Origin: Rhinatrema bivittatum
Taxonomy: Eukaryota > Chordata > Amphibia > Gymnophiona > Rhinatrematidae
Length of the DNA stretch: 64,000 nucleotides
Direction: 5' to 3'
Assembly: GCF_901001135.1 (NCBI RefSeq)
Contig: NC_042631.1
Span: 49,730,019 to 49,794,018 of the forward strand
The translations under genes were made by a program, and so were the position numbers. The notes under the pieces were generated by a model that searched no databases, was not told the DNA's origin, and worked only from the letters and a program-made list of their open reading frames with translations. Position 1 is the first letter of the stretch, and the number at the start of each line of letters is the position of its first letter. Below are positions 42,939 to 52,661 of the stretch, piece after piece.

Positions 42939-44102
42939 ATGGATAGTGTACCCCAAGTATGGTTCGAACAGAACCCGGGAGGAATAGCTATCGACGCTAC
43001 CCCCATATGGATAGAGATGAAACAGAATGCACAGGTGATTAATCAACCTCAATACCCCATTCCATATATGGCCAGGCAAGGAATCCAGATACATCTGCAG
43101 AGACTGTATGATTTGGGCATTCTTCGGCGAATCCGATCTGCTTGGAACACCCCTTTGTTGCCAGTAAAGAAGCCTGGATCTAATGACTATCGACCAGTAC
43201 AAGACTTAAGAAAAGTGAATAGTCAAGTAGCAGATCTAGTAGCCCTCGTCCCAAATCCATATTCAATCCTAGCCCAAGTCTCTCCTGCATCGAAGTGGTA
43301 CAGTGTCATTGATCTCAAAGATGCCTTCTTCTCCGTCCCGGTGGCGGAGGAATGTCAAAAGATTTTTGCTTTCACATGGGAAGATGCAGATACTGGAGTA
43401 AAGCAGCAGTACACATGGACTCGGTTGCCTCAAGGGTTTAGGCACTCACCTACGCTGTTCGGTGAGCAACTGGCAAAAGATTTAAAGATGTATCAAGTAA
43501 AGTATGGGCCAGTCATACAATATGTGGATGACCTTCTGTTGTTTCGAGAGACGTACCTCGAATGTGCGGTATCCACTCTTCAGCTGCTAAAGACGTTGTA
43601 CTCAAAAGGGTATCGTGCAAGTAAAAAGAAAGCGCAAATCTGTGAATTGGAAGTAGAGTATTTAGGCTTCCAAATACGTGGAGGAACCCGATGTCTGGGG
43701 ATTTCTCGCACCAGTTCTATAAGAGATCAACCTGTACCCACTTGCAAGAAAGAGCTCCGGGCGTTCCTTGGAGCTGCAGGATACTGTAGGCTGTGGATTG
43801 CTAACTATGCAGTTATTGCCCAACCCCTGTATGACAAGCTGCGGGGTAAAGAGGCAGAATCTCAACCCTTCCAATGGGAAGGAAATGAACTGGCAAGCTT
43901 ACGTCAATTAAAAGAAGCCTTAATTGAACCACCTGCCTTAGGATTGCCAGATGTGATGAAACCATTCCATCTATTCGTCGACGAGAAAAAAGGCATGGCC
44001 ATAGGGGTATTGACTCAAACCTTAGGCTCATGGGAGCGACCTGTTGCATATCTGTCAAAAGGAATGGACAATGTTGCAAAAGGATGGCCAGGTTGTCTTT
44101 GA
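42939..44102 (+). pseudogene. Proviral reverse transcriptase
   Basis: This 387-codon open frame carries the RT core: LPVKKPGSNDYRPVQDLRKV, WYSVIDLKDAFFSVPV, LPQGFRHSPTLFGEQL and the catalytic YVDDLLL. The connection region (KKELRAFLGAAGYCRLWI; FHLFVDEKKGMAIGVL) follows. It ends at a TGA (44100-44102) in the linker before RNase H, where the frame changes. The finger/palm motifs look intact, but the polyprotein containing it is broken on both sides. Confidence 0.88.
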
Positions 44103-44162
44103 AGCATTGCGGCTGCATGCTTACTAATTCCAGAAGCAGTCAAATTAACTTTTGGACAAACC

Positions 44163-44840
44163 TTGAACGTAACAACTCCTCATACTATCCAAGGACTACT
44201 AGAAACTCATGGGCCAAAATGGATGACTAATTCACGTCTTGTAAAGTATCAAGCTCTGTTATGTGAAACTCCTGAAATTCAAATACAAGACAGCAAAAAC
44301 TTGAACCCGGCCACTCTTATGCCGGCACCTGAACCAGTTGCCCATGATTGTGAAGAAGTCATGACTACAATACATTCCAGTAGACCAGACCTGAGGGATC
44401 AACCCTGGCAAGGAGCTTGGACTTTATTAACTGATGGGAGCAGCCAAATCATTCATGAGATACGTTCTGCTGGATATGCTGTTGTATCCGAAGATGAAAT
44501 CATTGAGGCTCAACCTCTTCCCCCAGGAACGTCTGCACAAAAAGCTGAACTAATTGCCCTTACTCGAGCTCTGCAGTTGGCAGAAGGACAAACTGTAAAT
44601 ATCTATACAGACTCTAAATATGCCTTCCTTACAATTCAAGTGCATGGAGCATTATAGAGGGAAAACAATTGAACAATGCATCAGAAGTACGTGAATTACT
44701 AGACGCAGTTTGGCTACCTCGCAAGGTGGCTGTAATGCATTGCAAAGCACACACCAGGACATCAAACCCTATTGTCAAGGAAATCAGAGAGCAGATGAAG
44801 CAGCAAAAAGGGGCAACTCGGGAACCCTTCCAAGCAGTAT
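44163..44840 (+). pseudogene. Proviral RNase H, broken
   Basis: The RNase H motifs are present: LLTDGSSQ with the first acidic residue, AQKAELIALTRALQ with the Glu, and IYTDSKYAFL with the second Asp. A TAG follows at 44655-44657. The C-terminal part (VAVMHCKAHT, then GNQRADEAAKRG in a third frame near 44770-44820) is frame-disrupted. It ends close to where sequence related to envelope begins. No integrase follows. Confidence 0.82.
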
Positions 44841-44929
44841 TAATTGCATCGAATCATCAGGCTTCAGGCAGTCCTGGAGCTCATCACCAACGACTGCTTT
44901 CGCTCTTAAACTCTGGGCAAAACAAAATA

Positions 44930-45352
44930 CCAAAATTATGACTGCAGTGTACCAGAATAGATTGGTTTTAGATTACCCTCTGGCCCAGGAAGGAGGGTTT
45001 GTGGAACATTTAACCTCTCCAATTGTTGTTTACAGGTAGATGACCAAAACAAGGTTATCCAAGACATCACTGATCGCATGGTCAAGATGGCACACGTCCC
45101 TGTCCAGCAATGGAATAGTGCTTGGGACTGGACCAATGGATTCCGTGGTTGGTTTTCCATGATCGGTGGATTTAAGAGCTTGTTTGTTATCCCAGCCAGT
45201 TTAATTCTGTTTTGTTTTTTAGGACCCTGAATTATTCCTTTCTTGCTCAAACCGCCTTCGTCGGGTGATGAAGGACATTGCTGAACGCAAAACAGCCACG
45301 CAGCTTCTGTCACTGTACATGTATTCCTCTGAGCCTATAGAACCTGTTTAAC
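44930..45352 (+). pseudogene. Proviral envelope TM subunit remnant
   Basis: A heptad-like helix end QNRLVLDYPLAQEGG is followed, after a one-base frame change, by a cysteine cluster (NLSNCC) typical of the TM ectodomain. Then come a Trp-rich pre-membrane segment (WNSAWDWTNGFRGWFS), a hydrophobic membrane span ending near 45228, and a cytoplasmic-tail-like frame to about 45350. The surface subunit, fusion peptide and start of TM are absent. The remnant directly follows the RNase H remnant, which implies one large deletion. Confidence 0.75.
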
Positions 45353-45582
45353 CATCCTCATGTTTTATCCTGGGCCATCTTCCCATACATGACAAGTTCG
45401 GGCTACAAAGGGGGGTGGAGCCAATAGGGCCCATCCGTCTCAAACCCGTGAAGAAACCATCGGACTGTTTGGGAAATTAGGGCCCCCTGAGAACTCAAAT
45501 TGCTAATTTTTCTTGTTTCTGTTTCTTTCAGCTCCACAGTTGCGTTGTGATGGTGTGATACTTTTCATAAAGAATGATAAGT

Positions 45583-46150
45583 ATCAAAGGGGGGAATGAA
45601 GGGGTCTGAACACTTCAACCTGACAAAGGACTTCATGTACCAGAATTCCCTGCTTCATGACGGGTTTACTTACAGTCTGCAATACAGCTGTAATTAGGAC
45701 ATTGAGAAACTCTGTCAGCACATTGCACATTTTCATTTTTTTTTGGCTTCGCTGTTCTTATTCTCTGATAAGCTTTCACTGCTGTAACCTAGATTAGAAC
45801 AATGGATGTATTATGTGATGGGCTGTATTACTGCAGACTCGCAAATTCCTTTCCAGAACTGCAAGTCCCAGCAGCCTCTCCTGCAGAACATGGGAGAAGT
45901 TTCACGAAAGTTCCAGGGTGTCTAGGGAGGGGGTCAGTAGCCCCTTCAGCCGGAATATGCTTGCTCAGCAATGCTTAGAACGCATGTGTAAAAGATAAGA
46001 ACTGTAAAGTGCATAAGAGTCTGCTCCTGAAGGGGAGGGGCATGCAGTTGTACTGAGCCTTTGTCTTAGCTGCATCTTGCTGGCAATAAAAGTCTATCTT
46101 TACGGATCAGTTGTCTGGACCTCCTTACTGACTAAAAAGAGACGGTTACA
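45583..46150 (+). repeat. Polypurine tract and 3' LTR of the provirus
   Basis: TCAAAGGGGGGAA at 45583-45595 is the polypurine tract. The LTR runs 45597-46150 (554 bp), identical by eye to the 5' LTR, with AATAAA at 46085-46090. TTGG follows directly. Confidence 0.93.
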
Positions 46151-46510
46151 TTGGCACACCAATTAAATTGGTTTTGTTCCAGCTTGAGATCTGAGGTCAA
46201 CTGGGTCATTTTTAAGGAGTAAACCGGCTGCAGAGCTATATAAATTACAGACTGTTCTCGTAAACAAGCTTTTTTATATATTGGTCCTAGTTTATGGAAT
46301 GATTTCCCTATAGAAATACGATTCCACAGAAGTCTTACACTTTTCAGAAAGATGGTTAAGGCTCATTATTTTAAGATGGTATTTAAATAGTACTTAATGT
46401 ATTTTTAATTGCACTTAGGTTTTGTAAGATTATTGCATTGGTTTTGTTTTTGATAATGTTGTGGATTCATTTTATGTAATCTGCACTGTACTTATTAAAG
46501 GATGTTAATA
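46147..46510 (+). pseudogene. L2-like ORF2 C-terminus and 3' UTR, right of the provirus
   Basis: This continues the L2 fragment cut at 39288. From about 46250 the frame reads TSFFIYIGPSLWNDFPIEIR and then TLFRKMVKAHYFKMVFK with a stop at about 46391, the terminal segment of L2 ORF2. A 3' UTR of about 120 bp follows. The pre-insertion site, with one TTGG, is readable across the two flanks. Confidence 0.6.
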
Positions 46511-46759
46511 ATTAATCTGGGCCTAAAACATGTGCGCCGAAAATCAGTGCACAGCTTCTTAATGCTAACATAACTGCATCACCCTAAGTGCCATGAAAAC
46601 ATTTCTGTCCCCATGGTGTGTGGCATTACGTGGGGAACACTCTGCACATTGTGTGTGACGGTGTATGGAGAGACAATCTGTCCCCACGGTGTGTGACATG
46701 GTCTGGGGACCCTGTCAGCACGCACTCTCCACGAGGACCTACCCTCTTCGCGGGGCGTG
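46511..46759. repeat. Degenerate tandem repeat (GTGTGTGACG type)
   Basis: TGTCCCCATGGTGTGTGGCA near 46597, TGTGTGTGACGGTGTATGG near 46650 and TGTCCCCACGGTGTGTGACA near 46680 form about two degenerate units of roughly 80 bp. Similar text is present near 38200-38390. It borders the CpG island. Confidence 0.45.
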
Positions 46760-47480
46760 ACGGCGCATAAAGATGCATTCCCCCCCAACCTCCCACGCAG
46801 TCTGACAGGAGGGAGGAAACTTCCTCTCGCCCAGCAGAGAAGGCGCTCGCGGGTCGCGCCTGCCCCGCCCCCTAGCTGTTCCCGCCTGCAGTACGTGCAC
46901 ACTGACACTCGTCTCATGGCAAAGCTATGCAACCGGCGCGGCAGTACCACGCGGGAGCCCGCCGCGGGGAGAGCAGGCAATCCGTTCCATTATTTAGCCT
47001 GTGATTAAAGTCGCGTGACTATAAACAACCTCCCTCCCTTGCCTGCCCACATGTCGCACAACCCCCCCCCCCTAGCTCGTGTGCGGATGTGGCGGTAACA
47101 TCTCCGGGAACTGGACCGCTCGTCAGCGCGCGGGCTTCCCTCTGAGAAGCCGCGATGGGTCCTTCCCAAAGCAAGACGTGCAGGAAGGAACGCGCCCAAC
47201 CCGAGCACAGCTCCGCCCCGCCCTGGACCCTGGCTGATTGGAAGCTGGGCGGGTGTGGGCGGGGCTCTGGAAGACGGTCGCGTCTGCTCATTGGCGCAGG
47301 CGGCGGTTGCTTTGCATGTGTTGGGTCGCTGGAGTTGGGCTGCGCGTGGAGCCCCGGGCGGACCGCAGGCTTCGGATGTAACGTGTCAGCAGGGGCTGCC
47401 CCGCGCCGCCTAGGATGAATGCGCTCCCGAGCGTTTTGACCTGTCCTGGCCGTGGCCTCTGGCATCTGTCTCCAGACGCA
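46760..47480 (+). promoter_or_regulatory. CpG island with GC and CCAAT boxes; probable host-gene promoter
   Basis: About 720 bp of GC- and CpG-rich DNA with regulatory motifs typical of vertebrate housekeeping promoters. These are GGGCGGGTGTGGGCGGGGCT (two GC boxes, near 47245-47265) and inverted CCAAT boxes GATTGGA (near 47235) and CATTGGC (near 47290). No TATA box is obvious. They lie 120-180 bp upstream of the putative start codon at 47415 on the plus strand, which fits a rightward gene. The left half of the island could serve a leftward transcript. Confidence 0.55.
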
Positions 47481-47481
47481 G
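47415..47481 (+). CDS. Putative first coding exon of a host gene
   Basis: An ATG at 47415 opens MNALPSVLTCPGRGLWHLSP, and after 67 coding bases (22 codons plus one base, so a phase-1 intron) a strong splice donor occurs, CAG followed by GTAAGC at 47482. It sits at the 3' edge of the CpG island, where first exons normally lie. The peptide is short, with few acidic residues, and could be part of a mitochondrial targeting sequence, but I do not recognise the protein. No downstream exon of matching phase is convincingly identified, so the gene would have to extend beyond the window or be non-coding. Confidence 0.4.
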
Positions 47482-48072
47482 GTAAGCCACTGACTAACGC
47501 ACACTGTGCTGCCGCAGAGCCTCCACTGTGCGTGTGACAGCGGCTAACCTACTTCTCGGCTAACGCCTGTGGACTCCGTAGTGCCGCCTGCCCGGGGCAG
47601 AACCGGCTCCAGGGAACCTTTCCCGGTAAGAGCAACTTCCGCCACATTGCTGGACCTCCCTAGCGAGCTGCCACTTGGTACTCGTTTTAATTGCAAAGAG
47701 ACAGCTGAATGCACTAAGCGGGTTTTCCCATTGCTTTCTATGGGAAAAGATGCTTAGTCCATCAGGCCCTGGCTATTTTTTTAGTTGCCTGCAGATTTTC
47801 AACTCTTCTCAGCGCAGTTTGCTGCAGCAGGGTGGGAGCCAGAAAGCATTTGAGGGAAGTTAGAGAACCAGGCATGCATTAACCTTGGTGACATGCAGTT
47901 GAGTTGGCAGCACTTCCCTGAACTCTTAATAGATGTGTGAATTAGAGTAAATGACCTACAGTTATCAAGTTGCCTGCTTGCTCCATTTGATGTGTCAGTA
48001 TGGAGAATAAAGGGCTCACCTGCCCATATGCATGGGTAGGAATTAAGAGCTATGCACTTTAAATTATGGAGG
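47482..48072. other. No gene; putative intron 1
   Basis: After the splice donor no further exon is recognised. The sequence becomes AT-rich at about 47750. Open frames here have no motifs. Confidence 0.4.
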
Positions 48073-48172
48073 CACTTTGTGCTTTCCCATTGTAGCTGTA
48101 ATACCTCTCCTTTTTACAGGGTATTACAGCTTTTTACGAGGTATTACAGCTACAATGGGAAAGCACAAAGTG
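48073..48172. repeat. Long perfect hairpin (35-bp arms)
   Basis: The 35 bases at 48073-48107 (CACTTTGTGCTTTCCCATTG...) are the exact reverse complement of 48138-48172 (ending ...GGGAAAGCACAAAGTG), separated by a 30-base spacer. The spacer itself contains a further partial copy (GTATTACAGC). Perfect arms in neutral DNA indicate a recent origin or constraint. The surrounding 48180-48500 shares blocks with the hairpin-rich repeat at 38390-39190. Confidence 0.85.
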
Positions 48173-48787
48173 TTTGTAGGACACCGTTTTGCCTGCATTT
48201 ATTTGAACGTGCATTTTCTGTGCATTAAACTTACTGCCGATGCAGCAAGTAGTTTGGCGCGCAGTAAAGGAGTATTACATAGTGCCCTCGCAGGGAAATC
48301 CTAGGCAAATGAGGGCATTAAGCAGTATTCTCCGATGCAGAGGTGTGTTGGCCCGGCCAGGATTTTCTTGACAATGGAAACTTCTCCACAGTCAGTTTCC
48401 AGTGCTATTGTACTGACACTTAAAACCAGTAAAAAAAAAAAACAAAACTGTGAAAAATACTTTGTGGGTGAGAGGTGGCAACCATCACTATTTACCCAGA
48501 TAAATCAGTACTTATTTGTTTTTATTTATTTATTAAATGATTTCTATACCACCAAATCATTGGACTTCCATTCTTTGCAGATCACAGGCAAATGCGCACA
48601 CAGCCACCTCTCCATGGCCCCGATGCTATATTAAAATGAGCTGCTGCGTTAAAAAGGACACGCTAGAGAATAATTGTGCCTCCCCAAGTGCTTCGGCTGC
48701 GTCGGGCGCTCAATGCAAGTGTCCATTTTTATCCAGCATTGAAGACCGCATGCTTTCTTCCTGTATTCTTTTAATTCTTTTTAATTT

Positions 48788-49215
48788 AAGCCCCGCCGGG
48801 GGAAGGTAAGGTCAGTGCCCAGCCCTCCATATCCGGGAGACCCCAGCGCCAGCCGCGATACAAAAGCGCCGAAAACCTGCAAAAAAACAGGCGCATAACC
48901 GTGCCAAGGCCCGCCCACACCACTACCTGAGACCCAATCAGGGTCAGCCGGGCAGACCTTTTAAATCTTGCGGAGAAGCGCCATTTTCTTCTTCCTCCTC
49001 GCTGCCGCTCCCGATCGTGACCAGAGACCTGCGCGACCGGCGCCAAAGCCCCGCCGGGGGAAGGTAAGGTCAGTGCCCAGCCCTCCACACCCGGGAGACC
49101 CCAGCGCCAGCCGCGATACAAAAGCGCCGAAAACCTGCAAAAAAACAGGCGCATAACCGCGCCAAGGCCCGCCCACACCACTACCTGAGACCCAATCAGG
49201 GTCAGCCAGACAGAC
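48788..49215 (+). promoter_or_regulatory. Tandem 5' block of the L2 element, possible promoter monomers
   Basis: A 170-bp block (AAGCCCCGCCGGGGGAAGG to CAGGGTCAGCC) occurs at 48788-48957 and 49046-49215, so the period is 258 bp, with only a handful of differences. The 88-bp spacer contains GCGCCATTTTC, a YY1-like motif found in other LINE promoters. GC-rich tandem 5' monomers act as promoters in some LINEs; that role here is inferred. A sequence resembling the end of this leader recurs at 20270-20350. Confidence 0.6.
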
Positions 49216-49435
49216 ATATAAGCCACACTCTACCAGGCGCCGCGCGCCGAAGGAGCGCAACAAAGGGGCCCGCCCCTTCGTGCAGTCCCTGAGAACTGAG
49301 GACCGTGGACTGGTCAAACGCTATCCCGCTGCAACGCATCACCCTCACCTACAACCTCACCTCCCGCACCTTAAGGAAAACAACCGCTTCACCCTCACCG
49401 GCCAATATCCAATCGCCGGCCACAGCAAGTTCAGA

Positions 49436-52390
49436 ATGTCTCCATCTTTCCCAATCCCAATCCTCCCACACTGTCCACCTTCCAAAGGACATTCAACTCG
49501 TCAGGCCCATCACCACAACCTCAAAACACTATCTCCAATTATGATCACCCCATTCACCCAACTGCTAGGCCTCACACTATTTTCGTTAACATTATTCAAT
49601 GCGCAATCCCTAACAAAGAAATCAGAAATACTAAACGACTATCTCATCGATGAAAAGCCGGATATATGCGCAATTACTGAGACCTGGCTCAAACCCTCAG
49701 ACACTGCAATAATTAAGCAACTACCCGCAGAGACATACCACTTCTTCTCCATCCCACGCCAGGGAAGAAAAAAAGGAGGAGGAATCCTCCTAGCTACTAA
49801 AAAAGACCTCAGATTCACTCAGCACTCCACCAATACAAACTCTAAACTCGAAATTGGCTTCTTCTCTTCGGACAAACTCCAAATTTTACTTGTCTACGCC
49901 CCTCCAGGTGTCTTGGAAACAGACGCCTCTCCTCTGGTCGAACTAACCACCTCCCTTATCAATCTGGACGCCCCAGCTATAATCTTAGGAGACTTCAACC
50001 TCCACGTCGACAACTCTATACTATCACCAAACTGCGAAGCCTTACTCACAGCATACTCCGCCTTAGGTTTCACTCAACTAGTCAACAAACCCACACACAA
50101 AGCTGGCCACACGCTTGACCTCATCTTCGTCAATTCAACAATCAAACCTGTCCAGCACCCCACGTGCACGAAGGTCCCTTGGTCAGATCACTCCCTCATA
50201 ACTTCTGCATTCTCAATAAAAGATACCAGTCCACCTCGCATACCCTCCCCTTGCTTTACTTACAGGAAAACATGCTCCATGGAAGATCTTAGCAATCATT
50301 TATCATCACATCTCACTCAAGTAGACTTCACCAATCCTAATTCAGCCCTACGATCTTGGAACAACATCACAGAATCCATTGCCAACAAGCTATGCCCTCT
50401 AACAACTAAAAAACCACACCCAAATTCATCCAAAAGACAACCGTGGTTTACCCCAGAGCTAAAAAAGCTTAAACTACTGCTAAGACAAAACGAGGCTAAA
50501 TGGCGCAAAAACCCATGTACCATCACTCTATCTACCTATAAATCAACTCTTCACCAATATAAATTCAATACACTAAGATCCAAGAGGAACTATTACGCAT
50601 CCAAGATCCACCACCTAGTCTTCGACGCTAAAGCCCTCTTTAGCTACGTTTCTAACCTCACACAAACAAGCCCTCCAGAAATCGCTCTCACCCAAGCTAA
50701 ATCTAAAGCGGAAGAACTAGCAATATTTTTCAACAACAAAATCAGCAAACTTCTAACTCAGCTTCCCCCTAACACCGTTTCTACATTAACCTCACCTCAG
50801 ACAGCCGTCAACAATACCCGCTTAGCTGAACTGGAACTCACTTCATCCATCGAGATTCAAGATATTCTACGGAAAATGAAACCATCCTCTCACCCATCGG
50901 ATCACATCCCCTCGAAACTGCTTCTATCAATTCCTGACGCCATCTCCAAATCCCTGTCAGACATCATAAACTGCTCAATAACGCAAGGATCTTACCCAGA
51001 TGATCTCAAACTGGCATCGCTGAAACCACTACTCAAGAAACCTAACCTAGATCCTAATGACCCAAACAACTATCGACCGATCGCCAACCTCCCCTTCATA
51101 GCCAAGATCATGGAGAAATTGGTGAACACCCGACTCTCAAACTACATTGAAGAAAACAACCTCCTATTTCCATCACAATACGGATTCCGCAAAACACTCA
51201 GCACGGAGTCCCTCCTCATCTCCTTAACAGATCATCTCATCCTGGGCCTTGATAAAGGACAAGCGTTCTTACTGATCCTACTGGACCTTTCGTCAGCCTT
51301 TGACACCGTTAACCATTCCCTACTCATTAACCAGCTAGCCTCTCTAGGTATCTCAGGCACAGCACTCTCCTGGTTCATATCATTTCTCAGCAACAGAGGA
51401 TATAAGGTCAAGCTTCAGAACAAAGAATCTTCACAACACCCTTCCTCAGTAGGAGTCCCACAGGGCTCTTCCCTGTCCCCTACTTTATTTAATATTTACC
51501 TCATACCATTATGCCAACTTCTCACCGACCTCAACCTCAAACATTTCCTGTACGCTGATGATATACAGGTACTGATCCCCATTAAGGATTCCCTCGCAAT
51601 AACGCTGACTTACTGGAATACATGCCTTCAAAAAATTCAACTACTCCTCACCAAACTGAACCTGGTACTAAATTCCAGCAAAACCGAACTCCTGCTCATC
51701 ACCTCTGAGAACAGCACCATCGCCTCGACACAGCTAGACACACCAACAATTACACAAGTGAGAGACCTAGGAGTCCTAATTGACAATCGCCTGAATTTCA
51801 AAGCAACTATCAACAAAACATCTAAAGACTGTTTCTACCAATTACAGGTGCTGAAAAGAATTAGACCTCTTTTCCATGCCCAAGATTTCAGAACCATACT
51901 TCAAGCAATCATTTTCTCTAAATTAGACTATTGTAACACCATCCTACTTGGTCTTCCAGCCTCTTACACCAAACCGCTTCAGATGGTACAAAATACAGCT
52001 GCACGAATACTGACAAATTCCAGGAGAAGGGATCACATAACACCCATCCTAAAGAGCCTCCATTGGTTACCTATACACTTTAGAATAATATACAAGGCCA
52101 TTCTTACCACATACAAAAATATCCACCAACTGGCTCCCATTGACCTACAGATCCCTCTCCAAATACATAATTCATCAAGACCAACAAGAGATGCTTACAA
52201 AGGATCGCTACAGGTACCACCGCCCAAATCTACCAGACACATCACGCTAAGAGATCGGGCGTTCTCTACAGCCATTCCACCGTTATGGAACTCCATCCCC
52301 TCAAACCTCAGACTGGAAACTTGCATCTCAACTTTCAAAAAAAGACTAAAGACTTGGATATTCATACAAGCATTCCCGGACTCAAACTGA
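49436..52390 (+). CDS. L2-type ORF2 protein: endonuclease and reverse transcriptase
   Basis: The enzyme nicks target DNA and reverse-transcribes the element RNA there. The frame is also open upstream to 49280 but without an ATG, so I take ATG 49436 (984 codons). The APE endonuclease has N55 (LFNAQSLT), E82 (TETWL), YAPPG, D186/N188 (LGDFNLH), D228 (HTLDLIF) and D251-H252 (WSDHSL). RT follows with NYRPIANLPFIAKIMEKLV, LLDLSSAFDTVNHSLL, GVPQGSSLSPTLFN and the catalytic YADD at about residues 706-709. The L2-type C-terminus is HWLPIHFRIIYKAI and PLWNSIPSNLR. All expected motifs are present. L2-clade LINEs may also have an ORF1; none is seen here. Confidence 0.9.
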   Translation: MSPSFPIPILPHCPPSKGHSTRQAHHHNLKTLSPIMITPFTQLLGLTLFSLTLFNAQSLTKKSEILNDYLIDEKPDICAITETWLKPSDTAIIKQLPAETYHFFSIPRQGRKKGGGILLATKKDLRFTQHSTNTNSKLEIGFFSSDKLQILLVYAPPGVLETDASPLVELTTSLINLDAPAIILGDFNLHVDNSILSPNCEALLTAYSALGFTQLVNKPTHKAGHTLDLIFVNSTIKPVQHPTCTKVPWSDHSLITSAFSIKDTSPPRIPSPCFTYRKTCSMEDLSNHLSSHLTQVDFTNPNSALRSWNNITESIANKLCPLTTKKPHPNSSKRQPWFTPELKKLKLLLRQNEAKWRKNPCTITLSTYKSTLHQYKFNTLRSKRNYYASKIHHLVFDAKALFSYVSNLTQTSPPEIALTQAKSKAEELAIFFNNKISKLLTQLPPNTVSTLTSPQTAVNNTRLAELELTSSIEIQDILRKMKPSSHPSDHIPSKLLLSIPDAISKSLSDIINCSITQGSYPDDLKLASLKPLLKKPNLDPNDPNNYRPIANLPFIAKIMEKLVNTRLSNYIEENNLLFPSQYGFRKTLSTESLLISLTDHLILGLDKGQAFLLILLDLSSAFDTVNHSLLINQLASLGISGTALSWFISFLSNRGYKVKLQNKESSQHPSSVGVPQGSSLSPTLFNIYLIPLCQLLTDLNLKHFLYADDIQVLIPIKDSLAITLTYWNTCLQKIQLLLTKLNLVLNSSKTELLLITSENSTIASTQLDTPTITQVRDLGVLIDNRLNFKATINKTSKDCFYQLQVLKRIRPLFHAQDFRTILQAIIFSKLDYCNTILLGLPASYTKPLQMVQNTAARILTNSRRRDHITPILKSLHWLPIHFRIIYKAILTTYKNIHQLAPIDLQIPLQIHNSSRPTRDAYKGSLQVPPPKSTRHITLRDRAFSTAIPPLWNSIPSNLRLETCISTFKKRLKTWIFIQAFPDSN

Positions 52391-52661
52391 CCTATCTCTC
52401 CCACGCCAATCCTTATCACCATCTTCACCATGATTAACCATCTCCTCTATTGTTTACATGTTTAAATTAATTATTTAACCTGTCCTTTCTCTTCTTTCTC
52501 CGCCAAGTTCTAATCACCCTGTTATATGTAACTGCCTTTTCTGCACCATTGTTTTAGTTGATGTTTACGATACACCCCTGTTTTATGTGAACCAGCATGA
52601 TGGGACTGCGTTCTCGAATGCCGGTATATAAAAATCCTGAAATAAATAAAATAAATAAATT

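Larger units (their letters stand above)
39289..46150 (+). mobile_element. Endogenous retrovirus, gammaretrovirus-like, young but defective
   Basis: This 6862-bp provirus is flanked by the 4-bp duplication TTGG (39285-39288 and 46151-46154). The LTRs are 554 bp each and I see no difference between them. Inside are a leader with a splice-donor-like site, matrix, an integrase-like scrap, a nucleocapsid knuckle, protease remnant, RT, RNase H and an envelope TM remnant. Most of capsid, nearly all of integrase and the envelope surface subunit are missing. Every main gene is interrupted. Gammaretrovirus-like affinity follows from the matrix and RT style and the single zinc knuckle. It cannot produce virus on its own. 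Confidence 0.9.
48788..52661 (+). mobile_element. L2-clade LINE, apparently full-length and potentially intact
   Basis: It comprises a 5' region with a duplicated 170-bp block (48788-49215), one long ORF (ATG 49436 to 52390), and a 3' UTR ending in GTGAACCAGCATGATGG, GCCGGTATATAAAAATCC and AAATAAAT-type repeats (to about 52661). The ORF has no stop or frameshift, unlike every other LINE here. I see no target duplication, common for this clade. It is the best candidate for a recently active element in the window. Confidence 0.85.

Noticed and set aside
47154..47418. 87-codon ORF starting MGPSQSKTCRK in the CpG island
   Set aside because: It ends at a stop within the promoter region, is typical of GC-rich chance frames, and has no donor or motif.
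49280..49435. N-terminal extension of the L2 ORF to 49280
   Set aside because: The frame is open but the first codon there is GTG and the region belongs to the GC-rich leader; the first ATG is 49436.
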